The notes under the pieces were generated by a model, which was not told the origin of the DNA, ran no database searches, and saw only the letters and a list, made by a program, of their open reading frames with translations. The translations under genes and the position numbers were made by a program. 64,000 bases of DNA from Pseudonocardia sp. TRM90224 (GTDB lineage Bacteria > Actinomycetota > Actinomycetes > Mycobacteriales > Pseudonocardiaceae): positions 248,001 to 312,000 of the forward strand of contig NZ_JAJGSX010000001.1 in the NCBI RefSeq assembly GCF_021245725.1. The letters run 5' to 3'. This document shows positions 32,986-41,021 of this stretch, one piece after another (positions within the stretch are counted from its first letter, which is position 1; each line of letters starts with the position of its first letter).

Positions 32986-33624
32986 CTACTTGTCGGCGAG
33001 CTTCGCCGGCCGCTCGGACGTCGGAGCGCCGCTCTCCGTCCGGAACTGCAGGCGGGCGTCGACCACGGGCGTGCCGCCCAGCACCGGGCCGTTGAAGACC
33101 CCCCTCGCGGGATCTTCCGGTGTCGGTGCCGCCGTGGAGAAGCTGGGCGCGGCCAGTGCCATCGCGCCGAGCGCGAGCCCGGAGACAGCGGCGCCGGCGC
33201 CGATCTTCAGCCGGCGGTGCGATGTCGCCCGCTCGTCGACCGCGTGCGGCGTCACAGCCGGTGCCGACGGCGCTGCCGGGGGCGCGGGCCGCTCCGGACG
33301 CAGCAGCGCGACGAACTGGCCGTCGGCCGTCATGGCCAGGCCGGCGGGAGGCGGTGGGAGCTCGGTCTCCTGCGGGATCGAGCGAAGGCTGTTGAGCAGT
33401 GACGACGGGAGGCTCGGCACCTCGGCCGACCGCAGCGCCGACCGCGCCTGGCCCTGTGCGACAACCTGCGCCAGGCACTCACGACACGTGCTCACATGCC
33501 GTGCCGCCCTGGTGTGCGGTCCTGCAGCGAGCTCGTTGTCGACGTAGGCGACGATGGCGTCCGACGACAGGTGATCCTGCCCCCAGTCGGGCACGGTCAC
33601 CGAGAACCGTCGACGAGAACTCAC
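32986..33624 (-). CDS. rseA: Anti-sigma-E factor RseA (ZAS domain)
   Basis: A 212-residue anti-sigma factor. The zinc-associated domain has His43-x3-Cys47-x2-Cys50 (HVSTCREC) after [12 protein letters not shown] hydrophobic stretch ([21 protein letters not shown], about 147-167) may be membrane-embedded, and the C-terminus is extracytoplasmic. GTG 33624 is fixed by GGAGGAGG 8 bases upstream and overlaps the sigE stop (GTGA), so the two are made together. It would sequester SigE until envelope stress or redox/phosphorylation signals release it. Confidence 0.9.
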   Translation of the reverse strand: MSSRRRFSVTVPDWGQDHLSSDAIVAYVDNELAAGPHTRAARHVSTCRECLAQVVAQGQARSALRSAEVPSLPSSLLNSLRSIPQETELPPPPAGLAMTADGQFVALLRPERPAPPAAPSAPAVTPHAVDERATSHRRLKIGAGAAVSGLALGAMALAAPSFSTAAPTPEDPARGVFNGPVLGGTPVVDARLQFRTESGAPTSERPAKLADK

Positions 33625-34223
33625 CCGCGAACCTCCTCCAGCATCGCCGACTCCGCGAGCGCTGCCCTGCGCCGCTCGAGGGAGCTGCGCAATGCGGCGC
33701 GTCCGCGGTGGATCCTGCTTCTCACAGTACCCAGCTTCACCCCGAGGGTGGCACCGATCTCCTCGTACGACAGGCCTTCGACGTCGCACAGGACCACGGC
33801 GGCCCGGAACTCAGGAGGCAGCTCGTCGAGCGCGTCCTGCAGCATCGGGTCGAGGTGCGTGTCGGAGAAGACCTGCTCGGGCTCGGGACCGGCACCGGGG
33901 ATGCGGTCGGAGTCGTCCGGGAGCGCCTCCATCCGGATGCGAGCCCTGCGACGCACCATGTCGAGGAACAGGTTGGTGGTGATGCGGTGCAGCCAGCCCT
34001 CGAAGGTGCCTGGCTTGTATGAGGCGAGCGAGCGGAACACCCTGACGAACGTCTCTTGGGTGAGGTCCTCGGCGTCGTGCGGGTTGCCGGTCAGTCGGTA
34101 CGCCAGCCGGTAGACCCGGTCGGCGTGCTCCCTGACGACCTCGTCCCAGCTCGGCGGCGTCCACTCGGCGCCATCACCAGGCAGCACTGTGCTGCTCGGC
34201 GACGTAGCTGAGCCGTCGATCAT
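33621..34223 (-). CDS. sigE: ECF sigma factor SigE
   Basis: A 200-residue ECF sigma factor: region 2 is [20 protein letters not shown] followed by [18 protein letters not shown], region 4 is [19 protein letters not shown] then [23 protein letters not shown]. The downstream rseA, htrA and tatB genes give the SigE identity by conserved order. An ECF-type promoter at 34265-34291 implies positive autoregulation. ATG 34223 has GAGGAG upstream. Confidence 0.93.
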   Translation of the reverse strand: MIDGSATSPSSTVLPGDGAEWTPPSWDEVVREHADRVYRLAYRLTGNPHDAEDLTQETFVRVFRSLASYKPGTFEGWLHRITTNLFLDMVRRRARIRMEALPDDSDRIPGAGPEPEQVFSDTHLDPMLQDALDELPPEFRAAVVLCDVEGLSYEEIGATLGVKLGTVRSRIHRGRAALRSSLERRRAALAESAMLEEVRG

Positions 34224-34264
34224 CGTGGGGTCGCTCCTCGTGCGGCGGGTCGTGCCTTCCAGCC

Positions 34265-34291
34265 AACGACGGGCCCGCCCGTGGTGTTCCC
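34265..34291 (-). promoter_or_regulatory. ECF-type promoter GGGAAC-N17-CGTT upstream of sigE
   Basis: On the minus strand GGGAAC (34291-34286) and CGTT (34268-34265) are separated by 17 bases, the standard SigE/SigH-type pattern. Transcription would begin about 35 bases before the sigE ATG. Confidence 0.65.
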
Positions 34292-34453
34292 GGCCCGTCC
34301 ACCGGCCGACGACCCCGACCGATGGGCTCTACCGTGCCTCATGGCTGTGAAAGAGGGGTGTGAGTCGTCTGAGAGGAAGCTGTGAAGTTTCCGCCCGGCT
34401 TTTCGCAGCCGCCACGCTGGTCGGCTTGTCGCAACACGCGGCGACCAGCGCAG

Positions 34454-34459
34454 TAGCCT
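34454..34459 (+). promoter_or_regulatory. -10 box TAGCCT of a leaderless-type promoter
   Basis: TAGCCT, 7 bases, then the ATG at 34467 of the O-methyltransferase gene; no Shine-Dalgarno sequence between. Confidence 0.55.
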
Positions 34460-34466
34460 TCCGACC

Positions 34467-35129
34467 ATGACTGGCCCGGACGGCGTAGCGGCGCAAGATG
34501 CGGCGGATCTCGGTGCGCTGCGCGACCACGTCGAAGCCTATCTCGCCGAGGACGACGTGCTGCTCGGTGCCCGAGCCAGATCCGCACAGCTCGGCTGCGT
34601 GCCCGTCGGCGCCGGCGCGGGTGCGGGACTGCGGTTCCTCGCGGCGGCGATCGGGGCGCGCGCGGTCGTCGAGATCGGCACCGGCGTCGGCGTCAGCGGG
34701 CTGTGGCTCCTGCGTGGGATGACCGCCGACGGCGTCCTGACCTCGATCGACGTCGACCCCGAGCACCAGCGGCTCGCGCGGATGTCGTTCACGGCGGCCG
34801 GCCACGGCCCGTCGCGGCTGCGGCTCATCAACGGGATGGGCCTTGAGGTGCTGCCCCGGCTCACCGACGGCGCATACGACCTCGTGTTCGTCGACGCCGC
34901 CCCCGCCGACCACCCGCGGTACCTCGACGAGGCCGTCCGGTTGCTGCGGCCCGGCGGGATCGTCGCCCTCGACGGCGCGCTGACGCCGTCCGTGGTGGAT
35001 CAGAGCGCAGTCGACCCCGGCACTCTTGCGGCCCGCGAGGTCGCCCGACAGGTGCGCGAGGACGACCGTCTTGTACCCGTTCTGCTACCACTCGGTGACG
35101 GTCTGCTCGCAGCGGTGAAGATCGGCTGA
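34467..35129 (+). CDS. O-methyltransferase (Rv1220c-like)
   Basis: A 220-residue class I methyltransferase of the COMT/CCoAOMT family: motif I VVEIGTGVGVSGLWLLRGM, TSIDVDPEHQRLA, and the metal-binding YDLVFVDAAPADHPRYLDEA. Divergent from sigE, as Rv1220c is in M. tuberculosis. Substrate unknown. The start is leaderless-type. Confidence 0.9.
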   Translation: MTGPDGVAAQDAADLGALRDHVEAYLAEDDVLLGARARSAQLGCVPVGAGAGAGLRFLAAAIGARAVVEIGTGVGVSGLWLLRGMTADGVLTSIDVDPEHQRLARMSFTAAGHGPSRLRLINGMGLEVLPRLTDGAYDLVFVDAAPADHPRYLDEAVRLLRPGGIVALDGALTPSVVDQSAVDPGTLAAREVARQVREDDRLVPVLLPLGDGLLAAVKIG

Positions 35130-35224
35130 CTCAGCAGGGTGCCGCTGCGTGGCGCCGAATGATCTTGCATTACCGTCCCGCCCCGAGCCGACGACATCGG
35201 CTGCACAAGGAAGGACGCAAAACC

Positions 35225-35671
35225 GTGACGCAGACCCTCAAGGACATCCTCCTCGACCCGGCCCGGCGGCCCGTGGTGGTGTCGGACCTCCAGGAACTGG
35301 TCGGCCAGGAGGTTTCGAGCAAGGGCGGTGTCTCCGGCGCCGTCATCAAGACGGGCTACGCCGCCGTCAACAAGCTCAAGCCGGGCGCCGTGCCGAACGC
35401 CGTCGACCGCATGCTCGACCAGTTCGCCGACGCGCTCCAGCCGTTCTACGCCGACTACCGCAACACCGGCGGCAACGACTTCGGCAGCTACCTCGCCGCC
35501 CGCCCGTCGGACGCCGCGAACGCCCTGCTGAGCGTCACCGACCAGCGCGCGGAGACGACGAGCTCGGACGCCATGAAGAAGACGTACAGCAAGCTGCGTC
35601 CGCACGGCCAGAAGAACGTCGAAGAGGCGCTCCCCCGCCTCGGCGCGCTGATCGACAAGCACGCCAACTGA
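35225..35671 (+). CDS. DUF6918-like conserved actinobacterial protein
   Basis: A 148-residue helical protein beginning VTQTLKDILLDPARRPVVVSD and ending LPRLGALIDKHAN. The pattern (short N-terminal segment, KGGVSGAVIKTGYAAVNKLKP, VDRMLDQFADALQPFYADY) is that of a widespread actinobacterial family, DUF6918 as far as I recall. GTG 35225 follows AAGGAAGGA by 9 bases. No membrane segment or catalytic motif is seen. Function unknown. Confidence 0.75.
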   Translation: MTQTLKDILLDPARRPVVVSDLQELVGQEVSSKGGVSGAVIKTGYAAVNKLKPGAVPNAVDRMLDQFADALQPFYADYRNTGGNDFGSYLAARPSDAANALLSVTDQRAETTSSDAMKKTYSKLRPHGQKNVEEALPRLGALIDKHAN

Positions 35672-35687
35672 CGAGTTCCCCCCGCGG

Positions 35688-35732
35688 CAGGAGCCGCGGG
35701 CCGCGCCTCACCGGCACGGCCCGCGGCTCCTG
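35688..35732. terminator. Strong hairpin after the DUF6918-like gene
   Basis: Perfect 15-bp arms CAGGAGCCGCGGGCC / GGCCCGCGGCTCCTG around a 15-base loop, followed by TCGTTT, 17 bases after the stop at 35671. An F1 copy follows directly, so the region between the convergent genes has two stacked hairpins. Confidence 0.75.
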
Positions 35733-35747
35733 TCGTTTCCGGGCACC

Positions 35748-35817
35748 AACTTCCCCACCGTTTTGGGCACTTGCGCGCCGTTTCGGCGCGCATCCACCCA
35801 AAACGGTGGGGAAGTTC
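35748..35817. repeat. F1 palindromic repeat, copy 6
   Basis: Same subtype as copy 3 (unpaired GCACTT/TGGAT region, then GCGCGCC / GGCGCGC). Ends 17 bases before the glgC stop. Lies between convergent genes. Confidence 0.84.
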
Positions 35818-35833
35818 GGGAGCTAGAGGCTCC

Positions 35834-37084
35834 TTAGAGCGCGGTGACGCCCTTGCCCAGCACCACGACGCCGCCCTGGCTCACGGTGTAGCGGGCGCGG
35901 TCGGTCGCGAGGTCGACCCCGACGAGCGCGCCGTCGGGGACGACGACGTTCTTGTCGAGGATCGCGCCGCGCACCACCGCACCGCGCCCGATGCGGGCGC
36001 CCCCGAGCACCACGCAGTCCGACACCTCGGCCCCCGCCTCGATGCGGACGTTCGGGCTGATCACCGAGCGCCGGACGATCGCGCCGGAGATGATCGTGCC
36101 GGCGCCGACGATCGAGTCCTGCGCGATGCCGCCCTCCACGAACTTCGCGGGCGGCAGCGGCGCCATCGCCGTGCGGATCGGCCACCGCTGGTTGTAGAGG
36201 TTGAAGATCGGGTGCACGGAGACGAGGTCGGTGTGCGCCTCGTAGTAGGCGTCGACCGTCCCGACGTCGCGCCAGTAGCCGGCGTCGCGGTCGGTGGCGC
36301 CGGGCACGACGTTGTCGGCGAAGTCGTACACCGCGGCGTCGCCGGCGTTGACCAGCCGCGGGATGATGTCGCCGCCCATGTCGTGGTCGGAGTCGGCGTC
36401 CTCGGCGTCGGCGCGCAGCGCCTCGATGAGGACGTCGGTGGTGAAGACGTAGTTGCCCATCGAGGCGAACGTGACGTCCGGGTCGTCCGGCACCGACGGC
36501 GGGTCGGACGGCTTCTCCAGGAACTCCGTGATGCGCCCCGACTCGTCGGAGGCGATGCAGCCGAACGCCTTCGCCTCCGCGCGCGGCACGCGGATGCCGG
36601 CGACGGTGACGCCCGCGCCGCTCTCGATGTGCTGGGCGATCATCTGGCCGGCGTCCATGCGGTAGACGTGGTCGGCACCGAAGACCGCGATGTAGTCGGG
36701 CTTCTCGTCGTAGACGAGGTTGAGGCTCTGGAAGATCGCGTCGGCGCTGCCGGTGTACCAGCGCCGGCCGAGCCGCTGCTGCGCCGGCACGGTGGTGATG
36801 TACTGCCCGAGCACGCTCGACAGCCGCCACGTGGTGGAGATGTGCAGGTCGAGCGAGTGGGACTTGTACTGGGTGAGCACGCAGAGCCGGTGCAGCCCCG
36901 CGTTGACGAGGTTGGAGAGGACGAAGTCGATCAACCGGTAGTTGCCGCCGAACGGGACTGCCGGCTTCGCGCGGTCGGCGGTGAGCGGCCACAACCGCTT
37001 GCCTTCACCACCTGCGAGCACGATGCCGAGAACGTTGGCTGCGAACCCGCGCTGCATCGCCATCGATGGGCGGCCCCCGGTCAT
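35834..37084 (-). CDS. glgC: Glucose-1-phosphate adenylyltransferase
   Basis: A 416-residue ADP-glucose pyrophosphorylase. The nucleotidyl loop is [15 protein letters not shown], with the activator/ATP region [17 protein letters not shown], the [10 protein letters not shown] metal motif and a C-terminal left-handed beta helix ([20 protein letters not shown]). It makes ADP-glucose for glycogen or maltose-1-phosphate synthesis and is divergent from the glgA gene that uses it. ATG 37084 is taken; 37063 or 37057 are equally possible, because typical family starts lie close to VLGIVLAGG. Confidence 0.93.
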   Translation of the reverse strand: MTGGRPSMAMQRGFAANVLGIVLAGGEGKRLWPLTADRAKPAVPFGGNYRLIDFVLSNLVNAGLHRLCVLTQYKSHSLDLHISTTWRLSSVLGQYITTVPAQQRLGRRWYTGSADAIFQSLNLVYDEKPDYIAVFGADHVYRMDAGQMIAQHIESGAGVTVAGIRVPRAEAKAFGCIASDESGRITEFLEKPSDPPSVPDDPDVTFASMGNYVFTTDVLIEALRADAEDADSDHDMGGDIIPRLVNAGDAAVYDFADNVVPGATDRDAGYWRDVGTVDAYYEAHTDLVSVHPIFNLYNQRWPIRTAMAPLPPAKFVEGGIAQDSIVGAGTIISGAIVRRSVISPNVRIEAGAEVSDCVVLGGARIGRGAVVRGAILDKNVVVPDGALVGVDLATDRARYTVSQGGVVVLGKGVTAL

Positions 37085-37236
37085 CGCTGCCGTCCGATCG
37101 GGACCATGTCGGCCAGGACCGCCTGCAGCGTCATCACGCGGCTGACACTAGTGCCCGGCACCGTGCCCGGCCACCAGAAGACGACGATCAACAGGCGACT
37201 TTGGACACGCGGGGAGCCAAAGCCCCCCGGATGGCC

Positions 37237-37242
37237 TACCGT
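37237..37242 (+). promoter_or_regulatory. -10 box TACCGT of a leaderless-type promoter
   Basis: TACCGT, 7 bases, then the GTG at 37250 of glgA. No Shine-Dalgarno sequence between. Confidence 0.55.
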
Positions 37243-37249
37243 GCCGATC

Positions 37250-38407
37250 GTGCGAATCGGTCTGCTCACCAGGGAATACCCACCAGAGGTATACGGAGGG
37301 GCCGGCGTGCACGTCGAGCACCTCGTCCCCGCGCTGCGCTCGCTCGTCGACGTCGACGTGCACTGCTTCGGCGAGCCCCGCTCGGCCGACGGGGTGCACG
37401 CGTACCTCCCTCCGCCGGTGCTCGCCGGCTCGAACGCCGCGCTGCAGACGCTCGGCGTCGACCTCGCGATGGTCGCGGGCCTCGAAGGTGCCGACATCGC
37501 GCACTCGCACACCTGGTACGCCAACATGGCCGGGCACCTCGCGAAGGTGCTGCACGGCATCCCGCACGTCGTGACAGCCCACTCGCTGGAGCCGCGGCGG
37601 CCGTGGAAGGCCGAGCAGCTCGGCGGCGGGTACCGGCTCTCGTCGTGGGTCGAGCGCACGTCGTACGAGTCGGCGGACGCCGTGATCGCCGTCAGCGCAG
37701 GCATGCGCACGGACGTGCTCGACTGCTACCCGGCGCTCGATCCCGAGCGCGTGCACGTCGTGCACAACGGCATCGACACCGAGTTCTACCGGCCCGATCC
37801 CGCCCGCGACGCGCTCGTCTCCGCCGGCGTCGACCCCGATCGGCCGAGTGTGGTCTTCGTCGGGCGGATCACGCGGCAGAAGGGGCTCGGGCACCTCGTC
37901 GCCGCGGCGCACGACATCGACCCCGCGGCGCAGATCGTGCTGTGCGCGGGCGCGCCGGACACCCCGGAGATCGCGGCCGAGACCGAGGCCGCCGTCGCGC
38001 GGCTGGCCGAGGCGCGCGGCAACATCGTGTGGGTGCAGCGGATGCTGCCCACCACGGAGGTCCGGCAGCTGCTGTCGGCGGCGACCGTCTTCGTCTGCCC
38101 CTCGGTGTACGAGCCGCTCGGCATCGTCAACCTGGAGGCGATGGCGTGCGGCACGGCGGTGGTCGCGTCCGACGTCGGCGGCATCCCGGAGGTCGTCGAC
38201 GACGGGCGCACCGGCCTGCTGGTGCACTACGCCGAGGAGGACGAGCAGACGTTCCGCAGCGGCCTCGCCGAGGCCGTCAACAGCCTGCTCGCCGACCCCG
38301 CACGAGCGCAGGCAATGGGAGAGGCCGGCCGGGAACGCGCCGTGCGCGAGTTCGCGTGGGAGCAGGCCGCGACAAGGACCGTGGAGATCTACCGCAGCCT
38401 CACGTGA
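37250..38407 (+). CDS. glgA: Glycogen synthase / maltose-1-phosphate synthase (GT4)
   Basis: A 385-residue GT4 glycosyltransferase of the actinobacterial glgA/glgM type. N-terminal VRIGLLTREYPPEVYGGAGVH is the nucleotide-sugar loop; VVFVGRITRQKGL and the C-terminal SVYEPLGIVNLEAMACGTAVV contain the E-x7-E donor motif. The mycobacterial homologue (Rv1212c) joins ADP-glucose to glucose-1-phosphate or glycogen ends. The neighbour glgC supplies ADP-glucose. Start GTG 37250 is leaderless-type. Ends beside an F3 hairpin. Confidence 0.92.
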   Translation: MRIGLLTREYPPEVYGGAGVHVEHLVPALRSLVDVDVHCFGEPRSADGVHAYLPPPVLAGSNAALQTLGVDLAMVAGLEGADIAHSHTWYANMAGHLAKVLHGIPHVVTAHSLEPRRPWKAEQLGGGYRLSSWVERTSYESADAVIAVSAGMRTDVLDCYPALDPERVHVVHNGIDTEFYRPDPARDALVSAGVDPDRPSVVFVGRITRQKGLGHLVAAAHDIDPAAQIVLCAGAPDTPEIAAETEAAVARLAEARGNIVWVQRMLPTTEVRQLLSAATVFVCPSVYEPLGIVNLEAMACGTAVVASDVGGIPEVVDDGRTGLLVHYAEEDEQTFRSGLAEAVNSLLADPARAQAMGEAGRERAVREFAWEQAATRTVEIYRSLT

Positions 38408-38472
38408 CCGTCGACAACGACGTTTTGGTCGATGTGAGCGCTAACAAGCAGCCAGAACGTCGTTGTCGACGG
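38408..38472. terminator. F3 palindrome copy 2 after glgA
   Basis: Arms 38408-38424 and 38456-38472, perfect 17-bp inverse complements (CCGTCGACAACGACGTT), loop of 31 bases. It starts on the base after the glgA stop and ends at the base before the stop of the convergent CGNR gene. Same core sequence as 10965-11027. Confidence 0.78.
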
Positions 38473-39021
38473 CTACTGGGCTCGGGCGCGGGCCCTGGCG
38501 CGGTGGGCCGCGACGGCGGAGCGGTTGGCGCATGCCGGCGAGCAGTAGCGGCGTGCGGCGTTGCGTGACGTGTCGGCGTAGACCTTCGTGCAGCCGTCGG
38601 CCGCGCAGCGGCCGTGGCGGTCCATGCCGTACTCCGAGACCAGCATCGCCAGCGCGAACGCGGTGGTCGAGCGCAGCCGGTCGACGACGCCGGCCTCCGG
38701 CGGGGAGTAGTGCAGGTGCCACCGCTGACCGTCGTGGCCGGAGAGGTGCGGCTCGACGGTGACGTCGGCGAGCAACGCGTTGACGGCCACTGCCCCGGCA
38801 TCGAGATCGGGTGCGTCGAACACCGTGCGCAGCCGGCGCGCCCAGGCCCGCAGCGCGGGTTCAGCCGACTTCGGGGCCCGCCCGGCGAGGTAGCCGTGCG
38901 CCGTCAGGACCGTCCGCATCTGGTCGTCGACGGGCGGCTCGTCGGCCTTGAGCTCGGCCAGCGCGTTGACGAGCGCGACCGCGGCGCCGAGCGCGTCACT
39001 GCGGTAACCGATGAAGTCCAC
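38473..39021 (-). CDS. CGNR zinc-finger (ABATE-type) regulator
   Basis: A 182-residue protein: an N-terminal ABATE ligand-binding-type domain and a C-terminal CGNR zinc finger (CAADGCTKVYADTSRN, then YCSPACANRSAVAAHRAR). Such proteins are predicted DNA-binding regulators of unknown effector. It faces a zinc-ribbon gene across a 76-bp gap with a symmetric TGTAAGATG site, so it is probably the repressor of both. ATG 39021 is used. Confidence 0.85.
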   Translation of the reverse strand: MDFIGYRSDALGAAVALVNALAELKADEPPVDDQMRTVLTAHGYLAGRAPKSAEPALRAWARRLRTVFDAPDLDAGAVAVNALLADVTVEPHLSGHDGQRWHLHYSPPEAGVVDRLRSTTAFALAMLVSEYGMDRHGRCAADGCTKVYADTSRNAARRYCSPACANRSAVAAHRARARARAQ

Positions 39022-39047
39022 TGGCCTATTACTCCTGAGCGATCGGG

Positions 39048-39078
39048 TGTAAGATGCTACTTACAAAGACATCTTACA
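39048..39078. promoter_or_regulatory. Palindromic operator TGTAAGATG-N13-CATCTTACA
   Basis: Perfect 9-bp arms at 39048-39056 and 39070-39078. A second smaller dyad, GTAAG (39049-39053) / CTTAC (39060-39064), overlaps it. The sequence is AT-rich and includes TGTAAGAT, an extended -10 box reading toward the plus-strand gene. Likely binding site of the CGNR regulator. Confidence 0.6.
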
Positions 39079-39097
39079 TCGAGAGGGGGCGCGGCCC

Positions 39098-39271
39098 ATG
39101 CGGTGCGCGCACTGCGGTTGGCCCAACGACGAGGCGAAGGTGCTCTCGACGCACCACACGTCGGAGGGATGGGTGCGGTACCGCCGGTGCATGTGCGGGC
39201 AGGTGTCGATCGAGCTGATCACGCTCGACGAGCAGGCCGAGACGCATGCCCAGCCGGTCTCCGCGGGCTGA
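39098..39271 (+). CDS. 57-residue zinc-ribbon protein
   Basis: A short gene beginning MRCAHCGWPNDEAKVLST and ending QAETHAQPVSAG. CxxC at residues 3-6 and CxC at 31-33 (RRCMCGQ) form a one-ribbon metal site, like the N-terminal zinc ribbon of NrdR (MRCPxC.. with RRRxC), but the ATP-cone is missing. GAGAGGGGG lies upstream of the ATG. It shares a divergent operator with the CGNR gene. Function unknown; perhaps a small regulator. Confidence 0.68.
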   Translation: MRCAHCGWPNDEAKVLSTHHTSEGWVRYRRCMCGQVSIELITLDEQAETHAQPVSAG

Positions 39272-39289
39272 CACCCATCCCCGAACACA

Positions 39290-39325
39290 CGAACGGCGCC
39301 ACCCGATCCCGGGTGGCGCCGTTCG
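39290..39325. terminator. Bidirectional terminator hairpin
   Basis: Perfect 16-bp arms CGAACGGCGCCACCCG / CGGGTGGCGCCGTTCG with a 4-base loop (ATCC), followed by CTTCT. It sits between the zinc-ribbon gene (ends 39271) and the DUF3117 gene (ends 39341), which converge. Confidence 0.8.
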
Positions 39326-39340
39326 CTTCTGTCCCAGCGC

Positions 39341-39508
39341 TCAGCCGGAGGCAGCCTTGAGCGCGTCGCCAAGGTCGCTCGCCTCTTCCGCCGACATTTC
39401 GACGACCAGGCGACCGCCGCCCTCGAGAGGGACGCGCATCACGATGCCCCGACCCTCCTTGGTCACCTCCAGGGGACCGTCGCCGGTCCGGGGCTTCATC
39501 GCCGCCAT
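39341..39508 (-). CDS. DUF3117 protein (Rv1211-like)
   Basis: A 55-residue protein, MAAMKPRTGDGPLEVTKEGR ... IVMRVPLEGGGRLVVEMSADE ... LGDALKAASG. This is the highly conserved actinobacterial DUF3117 family; M. tuberculosis Rv1211 has nearly the same sequence from memory and sits at the same place between tag and glgA. GGAGGG lies 8 bases before ATG 39508. A calmodulin-like role has been proposed for Rv1211; nothing here proves it. Confidence 0.82.
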   Translation of the reverse strand: MAAMKPRTGDGPLEVTKEGRGIVMRVPLEGGGRLVVEMSAEEASDLGDALKAASG

Positions 39509-39649
39509 CTCCTGCTCCCTCCGTCATCATCCAGCCAGGTCTCTGCGTGCAGGACGCCGCTCCGATGCTGACGAACATCTTTCCTCATCGGCTTCAGCGA
39601 GGTGAAACCGGAGCGATCAATCGACCATTTCGTTCACGCTCCGCTGCGA

Positions 39650-40201
39650 TCACGTCGCTGCCCGCCAGCAGTTCTCGATGTGGTCATCGACCAGTCCGGT
39701 CGCTTGCATGAGGGCGTAGCACGTCGTCGGGCCGACGAACTTGAAGCCACGCCGTTTCAGCTCCTTGGCCATCGCCTTCGACTCCGGGGTGATGGCGGGG
39801 ACGTCCGCGAGCGTCGCGGGCCGGACGTGCCGCTCGGGCACGAACGACCACAGCAGCTCGTCGAGCGGGACGTCGAGCTCCAGCACCGCACGGGCGTTGT
39901 TGATGCTTGCGTCGACCTTGGCGCGGTTGCGGACGATCCCCGCGTCGGCCATCAGACGTTGGACGTCCGCATCGCCGAACCCGGCGACGGCGGCGGGCTC
40001 GAACCCGGCGAACGCCGCGCGGAACGCCGGCCGCTTGCGCAGGATCGTGATCCAGGAGAGGCCGGATTGGAACCCTTCGAGGCACAGCCGCTCGAACATC
40101 GCGGTGACCCCTCGCAGCGGGCGTCCCCACTCGTCGTCGTGATAGGCGACGTATTCGGGAGCGCTGCCGGCCCAGCCGCAGCGCGTTCTTCCGTCATCCA
40201 T
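39650..40201 (-). CDS. tag: DNA-3-methyladenine glycosylase I
   Basis: A 183-residue TagI glycosylase: RCGWAGSAPEYVAYHDDEWG at the start, the catalytic/base-pocket segment LEGFQSGLSWITILRKR, the helix-hairpin-helix-like middle (IVRNRAKVDASINNARA) and the zinc-binding C-terminal FVGPTTCYALMQATGLVDDH. It removes 3-methyladenine from alkylated DNA and pairs functionally with ogt. Its 5' end overlaps the 3' end of the SRPBCC gene by 8 bp. Confidence 0.93.
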   Translation of the reverse strand: MDDGRTRCGWAGSAPEYVAYHDDEWGRPLRGVTAMFERLCLEGFQSGLSWITILRKRPAFRAAFAGFEPAAVAGFGDADVQRLMADAGIVRNRAKVDASINNARAVLELDVPLDELLWSFVPERHVRPATLADVPAITPESKAMAKELKRRGFKFVGPTTCYALMQATGLVDDHIENCWRAAT

Positions 40202-40658
40202 TCCGGTACCGCCGTTCGCACACCGCAGCCATTCGACGAAGCGACACCACCACGCCGGCCCTGACGACCGGGCGGGCGAGCGGCCACGCGAGCCGTCCGG
40301 CTGCGCCGAGCGGCAGCTCCATCCGCTCGATCCACAGGAAGCGGGACCGCGCGGGCGCCAGCTCCGTCACCTCGAACACCCCCGTCCCGCGCACCACTTT
40401 CCCGTCGTGGCGCATCACGCACCGCCGCGGCGGGTCCCACTCGACGACCTCCATCGGGTCGGTGAACCCGAGCGGCCCGACGCCGGTGAACGCGCTCACC
40501 CGCGCCCCGATCCGCTGCCCGTCGCCGCCTCCTTCGACCGTGACGGTCGTGCCCAGCATCCACTCGCGCTGGCCCGGCCAGTCGGTGACGGTCGCCCACA
40601 CGACAGCGGCGGGCGCCGCCACGTCGATCGGCACCGCCAGCTCGACGGTGGCGCTCAA
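40194..40658 (-). CDS. SRPBCC (polyketide cyclase-type) protein
   Basis: A 154-residue START/Bet v1-like protein: LAVPIDVAAPAAVVWATVTDW, then EVVEWDPPRRCVMRHDGKV and TELAPARSRFLWIERMELP. The family forms a hydrophobic ligand cavity. Start and stop overlap both neighbours (DivIVA-like upstream by 4 bp, tag downstream by 8 bp), so it belongs to a compact operon with gpgS. Ligand unknown. Confidence 0.85.
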   Translation of the reverse strand: MSATVELAVPIDVAAPAAVVWATVTDWPGQREWMLGTTVTVEGGGDGQRIGARVSAFTGVGPLGFTDPMEVVEWDPPRRCVMRHDGKVVRGTGVFEVTELAPARSRFLWIERMELPLGAAGRLAWPLARPVVRAGVVVSLRRMAAVCERRYRNG

Positions 40659-41002
40659 CCCGGCTCGCCCTCGCCTGCGCTCACCGGCTCGGCCTCAAGC
40701 GCCGCGATCCGGTCGAGCAGGTCGTCCCGTTCGGCCGCGGTGCGGTCGAGCTCGGCGGCCAGGCGGGACAGCACCCAGTCGACGTCGCCCATCCGGTAGC
40801 CGCGCACCGCCTGCGGGAACCGCAGACCGCGGACGTCCGGGCCGGTGATGCGGCCGACGGGGAGCCGGGTCGGGGTGGCGGTCGGCGGCAGCGGCGCCAG
40901 CTCCTCGCCGCGCCCGAAAACCACGGTCGCGATCCCGAAGACGGCGGCGCCGACCACCGCGACGGAGAGGAGGTAGATCAGCGCAGTGCCCACCTTGGCC
41001 AT
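40655..41002 (-). CDS. DivIVA-domain membrane protein (Rv1209-like)
   Basis: A 115-residue protein: one N-terminal membrane helix (ALIYLLSVAVVGAAVFGIATVV) and a short DivIVA-type motif, RGLRFPQAVRGYRMGDVDWVLSRLAAEL, followed by coiled coil (quoted within the family pattern F-x-RGY-x3-VD-x2-L). DivIVA-like modules place proteins at curved membrane or poles. In M. tuberculosis Rv1209 is likewise next to gpgS. ATG 41002 is taken; GTG at the following Val-Gly is also possible. Confidence 0.78.
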   Translation of the reverse strand: MAKVGTALIYLLSVAVVGAAVFGIATVVFGRGEELAPLPPTATPTRLPVGRITGPDVRGLRFPQAVRGYRMGDVDWVLSRLAAELDRTAAERDDLLDRIAALEAEPVSAGEGEPG

Positions 41003-41021
41003 CCCACCACGTCGGGCTTGT

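Noticed and set aside
39098..39271. NrdR repressor
   Set aside because: The start resembles the NrdR zinc ribbon but the protein has 57 residues and lacks the ATP-cone domain.
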